NCBI GenBank assembly: GCA_009469665.1 | Contig: SSTB01000017.1 | Span: 1 to 33,175 of the forward strand | Source of the DNA: Azonexaceae bacterium | Lineage (GTDB): Bacteria; Pseudomonadota; Gammaproteobacteria; Burkholderiales; Rhodocyclaceae | DNA length: 33,175 nucleotides | Reading direction: 5' to 3' | Shown: in pieces, positions 19,408-29,973 of the stretch | How positions within the stretch are numbered: the first letter of the stretch is position 1 | Layout: every line of letters starts with the position of its first letter | The notes under the pieces: model-generated | What the model was told of the DNA's origin: nothing | The model's database searches: none | The model's input: only the letters and a program-made list of their open reading frames with translations | Program-made: the position numbers and the translations under genes

Positions 19408-19878
19408 GTGAATCTGAACGCAACGCTGTTCGCGCAGATCGTGGTTTTCGGGATCCTGTGGTGGTTCACGATGAAATTCGTGTGGCCCCCGATCACGAAG
19501 GCACTCGACGAGCGCGCAAGCAAGATCGCTGACGGTTTGGCTGCGGCTGACAAGGCCAAGCTGGAATTGGCGAACGCCAACAAGAGCGTCCAGGATCAGC
19601 TCACCAAGTCGCGCGACGAAATCGCTCAACGACTGGCCGACGCCGAAAAGCGTGCAGCCGCCATCGTTGAAGACGCGAAGAAGCGCGCCACTGACGAAGC
19701 CAACAAGATCGTTGCCGATGCCAAGGCAGAAGCCGATCAGCTGGCTGTGCAAGCCCGTGAAGCCCTGCGCGAGCAGGTCGCCGGTCTGGCCGTCAAGGGT
19801 GCTGAGCAGATTCTGCGTCGTGAGGTTTCGGCTGTGGTCCATGCTGACCTGCTGAACCGCCTGAAATCGGAGCTGTGA
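19408..19878 (+). CDS. atpF: ATP synthase F0 subunit b
   Basis: Subunit b is the peripheral stalk that holds F1 against rotation. The 156-residue product has one N-terminal membrane helix ([20 protein letters not shown]) and then a long charged coiled-coil helix ([20 protein letters not shown] onward), the standard b-subunit design and length. The GTG start encodes [10 protein letters not shown], aligning with MNLNAT of other AtpF proteins. Its TGA lies two bases before the atpH ATG. Confidence 0.96.
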   Translation: MNLNATLFAQIVVFGILWWFTMKFVWPPITKALDERASKIADGLAAADKAKLELANANKSVQDQLTKSRDEIAQRLADAEKRAAAIVEDAKKRATDEANKIVADAKAEADQLAVQAREALREQVAGLAVKGAEQILRREVSAVVHADLLNRLKSEL

Positions 19879-19880
19879 TC

Positions 19881-20414
19881 ATGGCCGAGCTTGCCACCAT
19901 CGCCCGTCCTTACGCCGAAGCCCTGTTCAAGGCTGCGCCTGAGGCAGACATGTCTGCCTGGGTTGAGCAAACGAGCGCACTCGCTCAAGTCGCTAGCGAC
20001 GCTGAGTTGCGTAACTTTGCTGACAACCCTCGTGTCACCCAAGACCAGGTCTTTGACGTGATCACGAAGGCTGCCAAGGTGGCTCTGGCTCCGGCTGTGG
20101 CCAACTTCCTGCGCACCGTTCTGGACAATGGCCGTCTGGCGGCTCTGCCGCTGATGGCTGAACAGTTCCAAACTCTCGTGCACGCCCGCCAGGGTGTGTC
20201 TGAAGCGTTGATCTTCAGCGCGTTTCCCATCAATGCCGAACAAGTGGCAGACATCATGGGACCGCTGGAAAAGCGCTTTGGGCGCAAACTGGAAGCCAAA
20301 GTTGAGGTCAATGCTGACCTCATCGGTGGTGTGCGTGTGGTGGTTGGCGACGAAGTGCTCGACACTTCTGTCAAAGCCCGCCTGGAACGCATGAAGTCGG
20401 CCCTCCTGGCGTAA
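19881..20414 (+). CDS. atpH: ATP synthase F1 subunit delta
   Basis: Delta (OSCP) joins the b stalk to the top of the alpha3-beta3 head. The 177-residue protein begins [19 protein letters not shown], the family N-terminal helix, and ends with the conserved [28 protein letters not shown] region (read in two parts). The ATG at 19881 was preferred over a GTG at 19875 that overlaps the atpF stop, because GGAG lies eight bases before the ATG. A long 119-base gap separates it from atpA. Confidence 0.96.
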   Translation: MAELATIARPYAEALFKAAPEADMSAWVEQTSALAQVASDAELRNFADNPRVTQDQVFDVITKAAKVALAPAVANFLRTVLDNGRLAALPLMAEQFQTLVHARQGVSEALIFSAFPINAEQVADIMGPLEKRFGRKLEAKVEVNADLIGGVRVVVGDEVLDTSVKARLERMKSALLA

Positions 20415-20415
20415 T

Positions 20416-20477
20416 CCGGAGCTCCGGCCTCTACCAAGAATAGTCGCTCAACCCCGCCGGTGGTATTGCGCCACCGG
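20416..20477 (+). promoter_or_regulatory. Two inverted repeats in the atpH-atpA gap
   Basis: CCGGAGCTCCGG (20416-20427) is a perfect 12-bp palindrome right after the atpH stop. CCGGTGG / CCACCGG (20457-20463 and 20471-20477, loop TATTGCG) is a perfect 7-bp hairpin. The gap is 119 bases, longer than the other F1 gaps, and no T run follows. They may be mRNA processing or stabilising elements. Confidence 0.45.
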
Positions 20478-20533
20478 TTGTTGTCAACGAGGTTTGCCTT
20501 CGAGCAGCCCTTGACCAGACTGGGAGCAAAGCA

Positions 20534-22087
<1,554 letters not shown>

Positions 22088-22098
22088 AGGAGCGCACC

Positions 22099-22965
22099 AT
22101 GGCCGTAGGCAAGGAAATACGCAACAAGATCAAGAGCGTCGAGAACACCAAGAAGATCACCAAGGCCATGGAAATGGTCGCGGCTTCGAAGATGCGCAAG
22201 GCGCAAGATCGCATGATTGCGGCTCGCCCCTACGCTGAAAAGGTGCGCAACATCACGGCGAACTTGGCCAAGGCCAATCCCGAGTACGTCCACCCCTTCA
22301 TGCAGCGCAACGCTGACGGCAAGAAGGTGGGCTTCATCGTGGTGAGCACAGACAAGGGTCTGTGCGGTGGTTTGAACACGAACGTGCTGCGCGCCGTGAC
22401 CAACAAGCTCAAGGAGCTCGAAGGTCAGGGCGTGAAGGCGGACGTGGTCGCCATCGGCAACAAGGCCGCAGGCTTTTTCAACCGGATCGGTGCCAATGTC
22501 GTCGCGCAAGTGGTCGGCATGGGTGACACCCCCCATATGGAAAAGCTGATCGGCCCGGTCAAGGTGCTGCTCGACGCTTACGTCGCTGGCGAACTCAGCG
22601 CTGTCTACCTGTGCTTCACCCGTTTCATCAACACGATGAAGCAGGAGCCCCTGGTGGAGCAGTTGCTGCCTTTGAAGGCCAACGAGTTCGAAGGCGAACA
22701 GACTCATGCATGGGAATACATCTATGAGCCTGACGCCAAGCTGGTGATCGACGAGCTGATGACCCGTTACGTTGAAGCGCTGGTTTACCAGGCTGTGGCA
22801 GAGAACATGGCTTCGGAGCAGTCGGCCCGCATGGTGGCCATGAAGGCCGCTACCGACAATGCCGGCAACGTGATCAAGGAACTGAAGCTGGTCTACAACA
22901 AGACCCGTCAAGCCGCGATCACCACCGAACTGTCCGAGATCGTTGCCGGTGCGGCAGCGGTCTGA
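22099..22965 (+). CDS. atpG: ATP synthase F1 subunit gamma
   Basis: Gamma is the central rotor shaft. The 288-residue product has the N-terminal coiled-coil helix ([20 protein letters not shown], then [13 protein letters not shown]) and the conserved C-terminal helix ([18 protein letters not shown], then [19 protein letters not shown]), which wrap together in the shaft. A strong AAGGAG lies seven bases before the ATG and 11 bases separate it from atpA. Confidence 0.98.
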   Translation: MAVGKEIRNKIKSVENTKKITKAMEMVAASKMRKAQDRMIAARPYAEKVRNITANLAKANPEYVHPFMQRNADGKKVGFIVVSTDKGLCGGLNTNVLRAVTNKLKELEGQGVKADVVAIGNKAAGFFNRIGANVVAQVVGMGDTPHMEKLIGPVKVLLDAYVAGELSAVYLCFTRFINTMKQEPLVEQLLPLKANEFEGEQTHAWEYIYEPDAKLVIDELMTRYVEALVYQAVAENMASEQSARMVAMKAATDNAGNVIKELKLVYNKTRQAAITTELSEIVAGAAAV

Positions 22966-22984
22966 TCCGAAGATTTTGAATTGA

Positions 22985-24415
<1,431 letters not shown>

Positions 24416-24440
24416 CGCGTCTCCAGATTAGGAGCCAGTC

Positions 24441-24866
24441 ATGGCAATTTCTGTTCACTGCGACGTCGTCAGCGCCGAGGAATCGATCTTCTCCGGCGTG
24501 GTCGAATTCGCCGTGTTTCCCGGCGAAGCCGGCGAACTCGGCGTTTATCCGCACCATACGCCGCTCCTCACCCGCATCCGGCCTGGCACCATTCGACTCA
24601 AGGTGCAGGGCCAGAGCGACTACGAACTGGTGTACGTCTCCGGGGGCATGCTGGAGATTCAGCCCGACATGATCACCGTGTTGGCCGATACCGCCATCCG
24701 TGCCCACGACCTCGACGAAGCCAAGGCCCTGGAAGCCAAGAAGCGCGCCGAAGAAGCCCTTGCCAACCGGCAGGCCGAAATCGACTACGCTGCGGCGGAA
24801 GCCGAGCTGGCGCAAGCCATCGCTCAGCTCCAGGCGATTCAGCGTCTGCGCAAGCACACGCACTAA
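24441..24866 (+). CDS. atpC: ATP synthase F1 subunit epsilon
   Basis: Epsilon sits at the foot of the rotor and regulates ATPase activity. The 141-residue protein has the beta-sandwich domain ([56 protein letters not shown]) and a two-helix C-terminal domain. AGGAG lies seven bases before the ATG. Leucine codon use (by my count six CTC, five CTG, one TTG, one CTT) and the absence of GGT glycine codons differ from the genes just upstream, which are dominated by CTG and GGT. The protein reads like a Rhodocyclales AtpC. This places it with the second block of the window. Confidence 0.95.
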   Translation: MAISVHCDVVSAEESIFSGVVEFAVFPGEAGELGVYPHHTPLLTRIRPGTIRLKVQGQSDYELVYVSGGMLEIQPDMITVLADTAIRAHDLDEAKALEAKKRAEEALANRQAEIDYAAAEAELAQAIAQLQAIQRLRKHTH

Positions 24867-24879
24867 ACCCGCCAGGGCA

Positions 24880-24907
24880 AAAAAAGGCAGCTTCGGCTGC
24901 CTTTTTT
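24880..24907 (+). terminator. Intrinsic terminator of the atp operon
   Basis: AAAAAAGGCAGC and GCTGCCTTTTTT form a perfect 12-bp stem closed by a TTCG tetraloop, 13 bases after the atpC stop. The T run serves the plus strand and the A run serves the minus strand, so it can act in both directions between atpC and ubiJ. Confidence 0.93.
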
Positions 24908-25073
24908 ATTTTCCCGAGCCCCCGAGCTGGAAGTACGCGGACCTTGGCGGGCCAATCACCTGCCCACCCCACACCTCCGGGGAGTTGGGGTGAGAAGGTG
25001 CGCCCTTGCCAGCGGACACCCCTCGCTAGGCTAGCCCGCGCCAACGCTGCTCGCGCGAACAGGGGGCCCTCCC
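24908..25073. other. Non-coding stretch between the atp terminator and ubiJ
   Basis: These 166 bases lie between two convergent genes. I see no gene, RNA or strong repeat in them beyond a short GCTAG/CTAGC palindrome. In related genomes ubiB would be expected directly downstream of ubiJ; no part of it is visible here. Confidence 0.5.
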
Positions 25074-25634
25074 TCAGGCCAGGCGCTTTTCCAGCCGAGC
25101 CAGATCGTCGCGCAGGGTTGCCAGAGCAGCGCGAAAGACATCGAACTCGCGCCGCGGCACGACCAAATTCCCTTCCTCGGAAGCGAAATCCACCAGATTG
25201 GCGGAGAATCTCTCGCTGAACTCCCGCTGCCAGCTTGCGAAGCTGCGCCCCGCCTTCGCCAGCCGGCGGGCAGGAATATCCCCCACCACACGGGCGAGGT
25301 CCCCTTCCAGGTCCCAGTGGAGGTTTCGGAAGACGAACGCCAGCGTCTCGGCTAGTTCCGCCGAGCCGGTCAGGCGGGCTGCCGCGAATAACGATGCGGC
25401 ACCGCCGTTGGGAAGACTCAGCAAGGCGTCAGCTGGGATCTGAATGTGCACCGCGGCTTCGCCGCCGGCATCGGCTATGCGGAATTTTCCGTCGCCATCG
25501 ACGGCGATATCCATGCCGAAAGGGCCGACCTCGACGCGGCATCGCTTGCCGGCGGCACCCCGAAGCCGCTCGGTGGCCCAGGGTTCGGCGGCAAGCAGAT
25601 GATTGAGGGCGGCGAGAACGGCGCTTTCGAGCAC
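25074..25634 (-). CDS. ubiJ: Ubiquinone biosynthesis accessory factor UbiJ (SCP2 domain)
   Basis: UbiJ binds ubiquinone intermediates and scaffolds the Ubi enzymes in the cytosol. The 186-residue product has an N-terminal SCP2-like lipid-binding domain (CRVEVGPFGMDIAVDGDGKF, then IQIPADALLSL) and a C-terminal helical segment ending in LRDDLARLEKRLA, as in UbiJ. It starts with GTG four bases after the stop of the Tim44-like gene. The ribosome-binding site is weak, so coupling is likely. The expected partner gene ubiB does not follow. Confidence 0.85.
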   Translation of the reverse strand: MLESAVLAALNHLLAAEPWATERLRGAAGKRCRVEVGPFGMDIAVDGDGKFRIADAGGEAAVHIQIPADALLSLPNGGAASLFAAARLTGSAELAETLAFVFRNLHWDLEGDLARVVGDIPARRLAKAGRSFASWQREFSERFSANLVDFASEEGNLVVPRREFDVFRAALATLRDDLARLEKRLA

Positions 25635-25638
25635 GGAA

Positions 25639-26538
25639 TCAATTCATTTGCTGGATGCCGGCGACCGCCCAGCCGCGGCTTCCGTCCGCCGGCTTGACCA
25701 GATTCCAGACCTCGTCGAAGGGAAGCGCCGCGCCGCCCCGCTCCTCACGCACCGTACCGCAGAACCGGACGCTGGCGATATGCCGATTTCCTTCGGTGAC
25801 CACCTCGATCAAGCGTGCTTCGACGCCAATCACGTCAGTCTCCTGGGGGATGCCCTTACGGTCGTCGATATCGAGACGCAACTCGGCAAACATCTCGGGT
25901 GTCGTGAACTCCCGCAGATCGTCGAGATTCCCGGCGTCATGGGCGGCCTGCATGCGAAGAAAGTTCACCTTGGCGACCCGCAGGAATCCCTCGCTGTCGA
26001 AACCGGGAGGAACCGCCGCTGTGGCGGGAGCGGAACCCGGTACTGCCTTGGCGAAGGGCTCTGCCGGGAGGCCGGAAGCCTGGGGGGAGTTGCCGGCTCC
26101 TGCTCCGTGTCCCGCATACTGGAGGGAGGAAACCTCGGCCTGCGGTCTCCGGCGACCAAGCAGCAGGCGGATGACGAAGAAGGCTGCGCCGACGAGCAAG
26201 AGAATCATCAAGAACGAGGCCACCCCTTCACCGAGGCCGAAATGCGAAAGCAGCGCGGCCAGTCCAATGCCCGCGGCCAGCCCGGCCAAGGGGCCTAGCC
26301 AGCTACGCTTGGGCGCCTGGGGCGCTGCCCCCGGAACCGGCTGTGGCGCGGCTTGGGGAGCCGCTTGGGGCTGGGTCGCTCCCGAGGGGGTAGGGGAGGC
26401 CTGGCGCTGCTGGGTGACAGAATCCCGCTGCAGTCCGCGGGAGGTACCGCCTCCGAGACGCTTCGCTTCGGCATCTCCAGCTGCCACCAGCGACAGTGAA
26501 AGCAAGAGCGTCGCGAAAAGGGAGTAGATCTTCTTCAT
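25639..26538 (-). CDS. Tim44-like domain protein with signal peptide
   Basis: This 299-residue protein is of unknown function and is often found next to ubiE in betaproteobacteria. It has a signal sequence (MKKIYSLFATLLLSLSLVAA), a Gln/Pro/Ala-rich linker (about residues 40-78), one or two membrane segments (LGPLAGLAAGIGLAALL and FLMILLLVGAAFFVIRLLLG), a second linker, and a C-terminal Tim44-like domain from about residue 185 (FLRVAKVNFLRMQAAHDAGN, then FTTPEMFAEL). The ATG at 26538 was chosen over a frame extending to 26592 because GGAG lies eight bases upstream and the signal peptide begins there. A role in membrane or quinone metabolism is only suggested by its neighbours. Confidence 0.85.
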   Translation of the reverse strand: MKKIYSLFATLLLSLSLVAAGDAEAKRLGGGTSRGLQRDSVTQQRQASPTPSGATQPQAAPQAAPQPVPGAAPQAPKRSWLGPLAGLAAGIGLAALLSHFGLGEGVASFLMILLLVGAAFFVIRLLLGRRRPQAEVSSLQYAGHGAGAGNSPQASGLPAEPFAKAVPGSAPATAAVPPGFDSEGFLRVAKVNFLRMQAAHDAGNLDDLREFTTPEMFAELRLDIDDRKGIPQETDVIGVEARLIEVVTEGNRHIASVRFCGTVREERGGAALPFDEVWNLVKPADGSRGWAVAGIQQMN

Positions 26539-26557
26539 GGCAAATCTCCGGGGAGTC

Positions 26558-27295
26558 TTAGAACTTGTAACCGCGGTGGAGGGCGACCACACCGAAGCTC
26601 AGATTGAAGTATTCGACCTGCTCAAGACCCGCTTGCTCCATCAAGGCCTTCAATTCTTCCTGGCCAGGATGGACGCGAATCGATTCGGAAAGATAGCGAT
26701 AGCTCGCTTCGTCCTGGGTGACGAGCTTTCCGACCCGTGGGATGACCTGGAAGGAGTAGAAATCGTAAAACGGCGCCAGGGGCTTCCAGACCTGGGAGAA
26801 TTCGAGCACCAGCAGGCGGCCGCCAGGGCGAAGTACCCGCCGCATTTCGGCCAGAGCCAGATTCTTGTGGGTCATGTTGCGCAACCCGAAAGCAACGGTG
26901 ACGCAGTCGAACCAATCGTCTGGGAAGGGTAATCGCTCGGCGTCGCACTGGGCGGTGGGAATCAGGTAACCCTTGTCGAGAAGGCGATCCCGTCCCCGCG
27001 CGAGCATGGCGGCGTTGATGTCGGTCAGCCAAACCTGGCCGCTTTTGCCGACCCGCTTGGCAAACGCCAGGGCCAGATCCCCGGTTCCTCCGGCGACATC
27101 CAGGACGCGGGCACCCTCCCGGACCCCGGAGCGCTGGATGGTGAAGGCCTTCCACACCCGGTGCAGGCCACCGGACATCAGGTCGTTCATGAGGTCGTAG
27201 CGACCTGCGACCGAATCGAACACGTCAGCGACGCGTTGGGCCTTCTCGCCTTCGGCGACCGTCTGGTACCCGAAATGGGTTTTTTCGTCGGCCAT
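26558..27295 (-). CDS. ubiE: Demethylmenaquinone / 2-polyprenyl-6-methoxy-benzoquinol methyltransferase
   Basis: UbiE is the SAM-dependent C-methyltransferase shared by ubiquinone and menaquinone synthesis. The 245-residue protein has the UbiE N-terminal motif [17 protein letters not shown], the SAM-binding motif [15 protein letters not shown] (about residues 64-78), [18 protein letters not shown], and the C-terminal signature [16 protein letters not shown]. It starts at ATG 27295, three bases after the DUF971 gene stop, and lies in the same operon as ubiJ. Confidence 0.97.
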   Translation of the reverse strand: MADEKTHFGYQTVAEGEKAQRVADVFDSVAGRYDLMNDLMSGGLHRVWKAFTIQRSGVREGARVLDVAGGTGDLALAFAKRVGKSGQVWLTDINAAMLARGRDRLLDKGYLIPTAQCDAERLPFPDDWFDCVTVAFGLRNMTHKNLALAEMRRVLRPGGRLLVLEFSQVWKPLAPFYDFYSFQVIPRVGKLVTQDEASYRYLSESIRVHPGQEELKALMEQAGLEQVEYFNLSFGVVALHRGYKF

Positions 27296-27298
27296 GGC

Positions 27299-27721
27299 TT
27301 AGTGGTGATGGCCGCAGCCACCCGTGGCTGCGGGGCGGGAAGTGGTGTCTATATCGCGCGAGGCGCCGCGGGCTTCAAGGAGCTGGAGGTACTCGGCCCA
27401 CAGTGCGTCCCGGTGGAGGCAGAGATTGCGCAAAAGATCCCAGGAGTAGAGTCCGCTATCGTGACCGTCGGAGAACACGAAGCGCAAGGCGTAGGTGCCC
27501 ACCGGTTCGATGCGCTCGATACTGACGTCGCGCTTTCCTGTCTGGAGGGTCTCCTGACCAGGGCCATGGCCCCGGGCTTCCGCCGAGGGCGTGAATATCC
27601 GCAGGAATTCGTGTGTCAATTCGAAGCTCTCGCCGTCATCGTACTGGACGGAGAGGGTGTGGGATTTCTGGTTTAACCGGATATCGGTCGGAATCGGCGT
27701 GTCGCGTTCGAGGCCGGCCAT
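27299..27721 (-). CDS. DUF971 (gamma-butyrobetaine hydroxylase-like N-terminal) protein
   Basis: This 140-residue protein belongs to the DUF971 family, which resembles the zinc-binding N-terminal domain of gamma-butyrobetaine hydroxylase; its function here is unknown. Family features are the start PTDIRLNQKSHTLSVQYDDG, SFELTHEFLRIFTPSAE, and the SGLYSWDLLRNLCL segment. It ends in GGCGHHH, a likely metal-binding tail. The ATG at 27721 (MAGLERD) was chosen because AGGAGAACGCC precedes it. It sits between the PilZ-like gene and ubiE. Confidence 0.9.
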   Translation of the reverse strand: MAGLERDTPIPTDIRLNQKSHTLSVQYDDGESFELTHEFLRIFTPSAEARGHGPGQETLQTGKRDVSIERIEPVGTYALRFVFSDGHDSGLYSWDLLRNLCLHRDALWAEYLQLLEARGASRDIDTTSRPAATGGCGHHH

Positions 27722-27784
27722 GGCGTTCTCCTGAAGCAAGGCCGATAGTTTACCGCACTCCCTTGGCGGAAAGCGGAACCCCGA

Positions 27785-29383
27785 TCAAACGATCTCGAAA
27801 GTCACCCGCTCGAAATCCCCGCCCCGCGTCACCAGCTTCTTCATGACTGCCCGCCAGTGGCCCTTGTCGTCCTGGACATCCAGTACCCGACTCGCCAAGT
27901 AGGTCCCGGCTGGGACGACCAGCGAAGCCGGTTCGCCAATGGCGGCAACCGGAGGCAGCAGGAAGGCGCGAACGTAAGGTTCACCGGTGGCGATCCCCCC
28001 CTCGGGGCGCAGGGCAATCCCCTCGGGCAGTCCCGGTAGGACCTGCACGCCGGTGACCAGACCGCCGCTCTGTTCCTGCATCAGCCAGCAGGAGACCGCC
28101 AGGATGAAGTTTTCGCCGTCGGGTGGACAAAGCGCGAGCAGTTGGTCATGGCCGACTTTTTGACCGGCCGCGCTGCGCGCCAGCCGGAAACCGTTGGCCG
28201 AATGGTTGATGACGTCCCAGTCGTCCACCGGGAAATTGATTTGCTCGCGGATCGACAGCGGTGCCTGAGGGTTGATTCGATCTCGGAAAGTGAAGAGGGC
28301 GTCAAACTCTCCTCTTGAATAAGTCCTCGCCGCTTCCGGTTGGCAAAATTCTCGCCGGGAAACGAAGTAGTGCATGGCTTCGAATCCCGCTGCGACCCGC
28401 GCTGTTCCGGAGGTGGGAAAGCGCCGGAACCGGCGGGGCGCCGCCTGCTGTGTCCAGGGCCGCGAGACCTGCTCCAGCAGTCGGATGACGTGCCCCGGAG
28501 TTTCCTCGCCGAGGCCGAGCTTGGAGGGCAGAACCCGTTGCCGCAACTGGGACAGGCTAGTATTGAGCTGGATGGCCAGGCGACCGGTTTCGAGACGGCG
28601 CCCATCCTCTCCGGGAGCCTCCAGCCCTTGGGGCGGATGGAGCGGGCGATCCTTCATCAGCTCCAGCACGTAAGAAGGGACATGGTGACTGTCTTCGAGG
28701 CGTACGACGGAAACCAGCGGAGCCCACTGGCCGGCCCAGCGCCGGACGAGGTTGAGGTCGCGAATGGTATGGCTGTAGGGGCTGGCCGATTCGATCAGCA
28801 GCAGCATCGCGTAGATGGCCGTACAGTGGGTGGCCTTGCGCTCCCCGTCGAGAGCGTCCTCCACCGGCGTCATGGCAACGCCCCATTCCTCGGAGGTTTC
28901 GTAATATCCGTGGAGATCGAGCCAAACCCCTGGTGGGAGTTCGCGGCGGGCGCGGTAATGCTCCAGGATCACCATGCCCGTGTAGTACAGGCAGCGATGC
29001 AGGATGGTGGCGACGCGCGTGCGGTATTCGGGTCCCGGTTCCGGGTTCTGGAGTCGGGCGCAAAGCTCATAGGCCTTCCCCATGCGGCGCCAGGCGGCGA
29101 CGACTTCCTGGAAGGCTTCCTCCTCGACCTCCCCAAGGACCAAGGGCTTGTTGTGGTAGCGCCGGGCCATTTCCTCCTCGACGAAGGAAAGCGGCATTCT
29201 GGCCTGCTCCAGCAGCGTGAAAAGATCCTTCGCATCCGGCGGAGCGGCGAGCAGCCAGTCGAGGAAGCTCACCAATTCGCGTTCGGCGGCCGGCGGATTG
29301 GCCAGGGGCAAACGGGCCAGATAGGCGAGACCGGAGCGGAGGTCGGGGATATTGATCATCGAAACGACGGGGACGGCGCTCAT
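27785..29383 (-). CDS. Uncharacterised protein with PilZ-like C-terminal motifs
   Basis: I do not recognise this 532-residue protein with certainty. It is soluble, with an alpha-helical N-terminal half and no signal peptide. The C-terminal third has an RxxxR pair at Arg317 and Arg321 (RRFRR) and an Asn393-His-Ser-x-x-Gly398 motif (NHSANG), the two parts of the c-di-GMP-binding PilZ signature. They are about 70 residues apart, more than in compact PilZ domains, so binding is a guess. The ATG at 29383 overlaps the HIT stop (ATGA) and has AGGAGG five bases upstream, a strong signal for coupled translation. It lies in the Rhodocyclales-like block. Confidence 0.8.
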   Translation of the reverse strand: MSAVPVVSMINIPDLRSGLAYLARLPLANPPAAERELVSFLDWLLAAPPDAKDLFTLLEQARMPLSFVEEEMARRYHNKPLVLGEVEEEAFQEVVAAWRRMGKAYELCARLQNPEPGPEYRTRVATILHRCLYYTGMVILEHYRARRELPPGVWLDLHGYYETSEEWGVAMTPVEDALDGERKATHCTAIYAMLLLIESASPYSHTIRDLNLVRRWAGQWAPLVSVVRLEDSHHVPSYVLELMKDRPLHPPQGLEAPGEDGRRLETGRLAIQLNTSLSQLRQRVLPSKLGLGEETPGHVIRLLEQVSRPWTQQAAPRRFRRFPTSGTARVAAGFEAMHYFVSRREFCQPEAARTYSRGEFDALFTFRDRINPQAPLSIREQINFPVDDWDVINHSANGFRLARSAAGQKVGHDQLLALCPPDGENFILAVSCWLMQEQSGGLVTGVQVLPGLPEGIALRPEGGIATGEPYVRAFLLPPVAAIGEPASLVVPAGTYLASRVLDVQDDKGHWRAVMKKLVTRGGDFERVTFEIV

Positions 29384-29805
29384 GACGCCTCCTCAACACC
29401 CGCTAAAAAGGTTTCCAGGGCAGCGATCAGCTGGTCGTTGTCTACCGGCTTCGCGCGCGCTTCGGGGCGGCGCACTGCTCCCCAGATCGGTTCGGGGAAA
29501 TTGCGGTCATCGCAGCGCCGCGGAATCACATGCCAGTGCAGGTGAGGCGTAACATTGCCCAGGCTGGCGACATTGACCTTGTGGGGGTTGCAGACTTCGC
29601 GAACCGCCCCCTCGACGCCAAAGACCACGTCCATCAGATAGCGTCGCTGGGGGGCGCTGAGATCGGTCATTTCCTTGACGTGATCGTTCCAGATCACCCG
29701 GCAGAAGCCCGGATAGTCGGGGTCGGCCACGTCGACGACGCGGCATGCCGTGGATTTCCACAGCACAGTCCCACCGTCGTTTTGGCACAATTCGCAACCG
29801 GGCAT
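29380..29805 (-). CDS. HIT family protein
   Basis: HIT proteins hydrolyse or transfer nucleotide phosphates, such as AMP-lysine or dinucleoside polyphosphates. The 141-residue product carries the histidine triad as HLHWHVIP (His88, His90, His92), and an N-terminal Cys4-x-x-Cys7 that may help bind zinc. It lacks the longer C-terminus of GalT relatives. It starts at ATG 29805, and its TGA overlaps the next start by four bases. The substrate is unknown. Confidence 0.92.
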   Translation of the reverse strand: MPGCELCQNDGGTVLWKSTACRVVDVADPDYPGFCRVIWNDHVKEMTDLSAPQRRYLMDVVFGVEGAVREVCNPHKVNVASLGNVTPHLHWHVIPRRCDDRNFPEPIWGAVRRPEARAKPVDNDQLIAALETFLAGVEEAS

Positions 29806-29973
29806 GGCTTCGAATCCTTCTATTCAGCACTTGCCTTGAAGCATAGCCCATGGCAAATCTATGCCTAAGGTAATATTTCACATTGCGGCGCAGCAAAAAA
29901 AGCTGAATGTTGTGAAACCGAGACAATTCGACTGTGCCCGAATTGCCCTTGCGCCCGCTTGACGAAAACGATC
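29806..29973. other. Non-coding gap between the DUF3683 and HIT genes
   Basis: This 168-base gap lies between two minus-strand genes and is AT-richer than its surroundings. It probably holds the promoter of the HIT-to-ubiJ operon, but I could not assign convincing -35 and -10 elements. A short CAGC / GCTG repeat flanks a run of seven A at 29891-29905. Confidence 0.45.

Noticed and set aside
29891..29905. CAGC / GCTG around seven A as a minus-strand terminator
   Set aside because: The stem is only four bases and the T run forms the loop, so it would not terminate; it also lies upstream of the HIT end of that gap.
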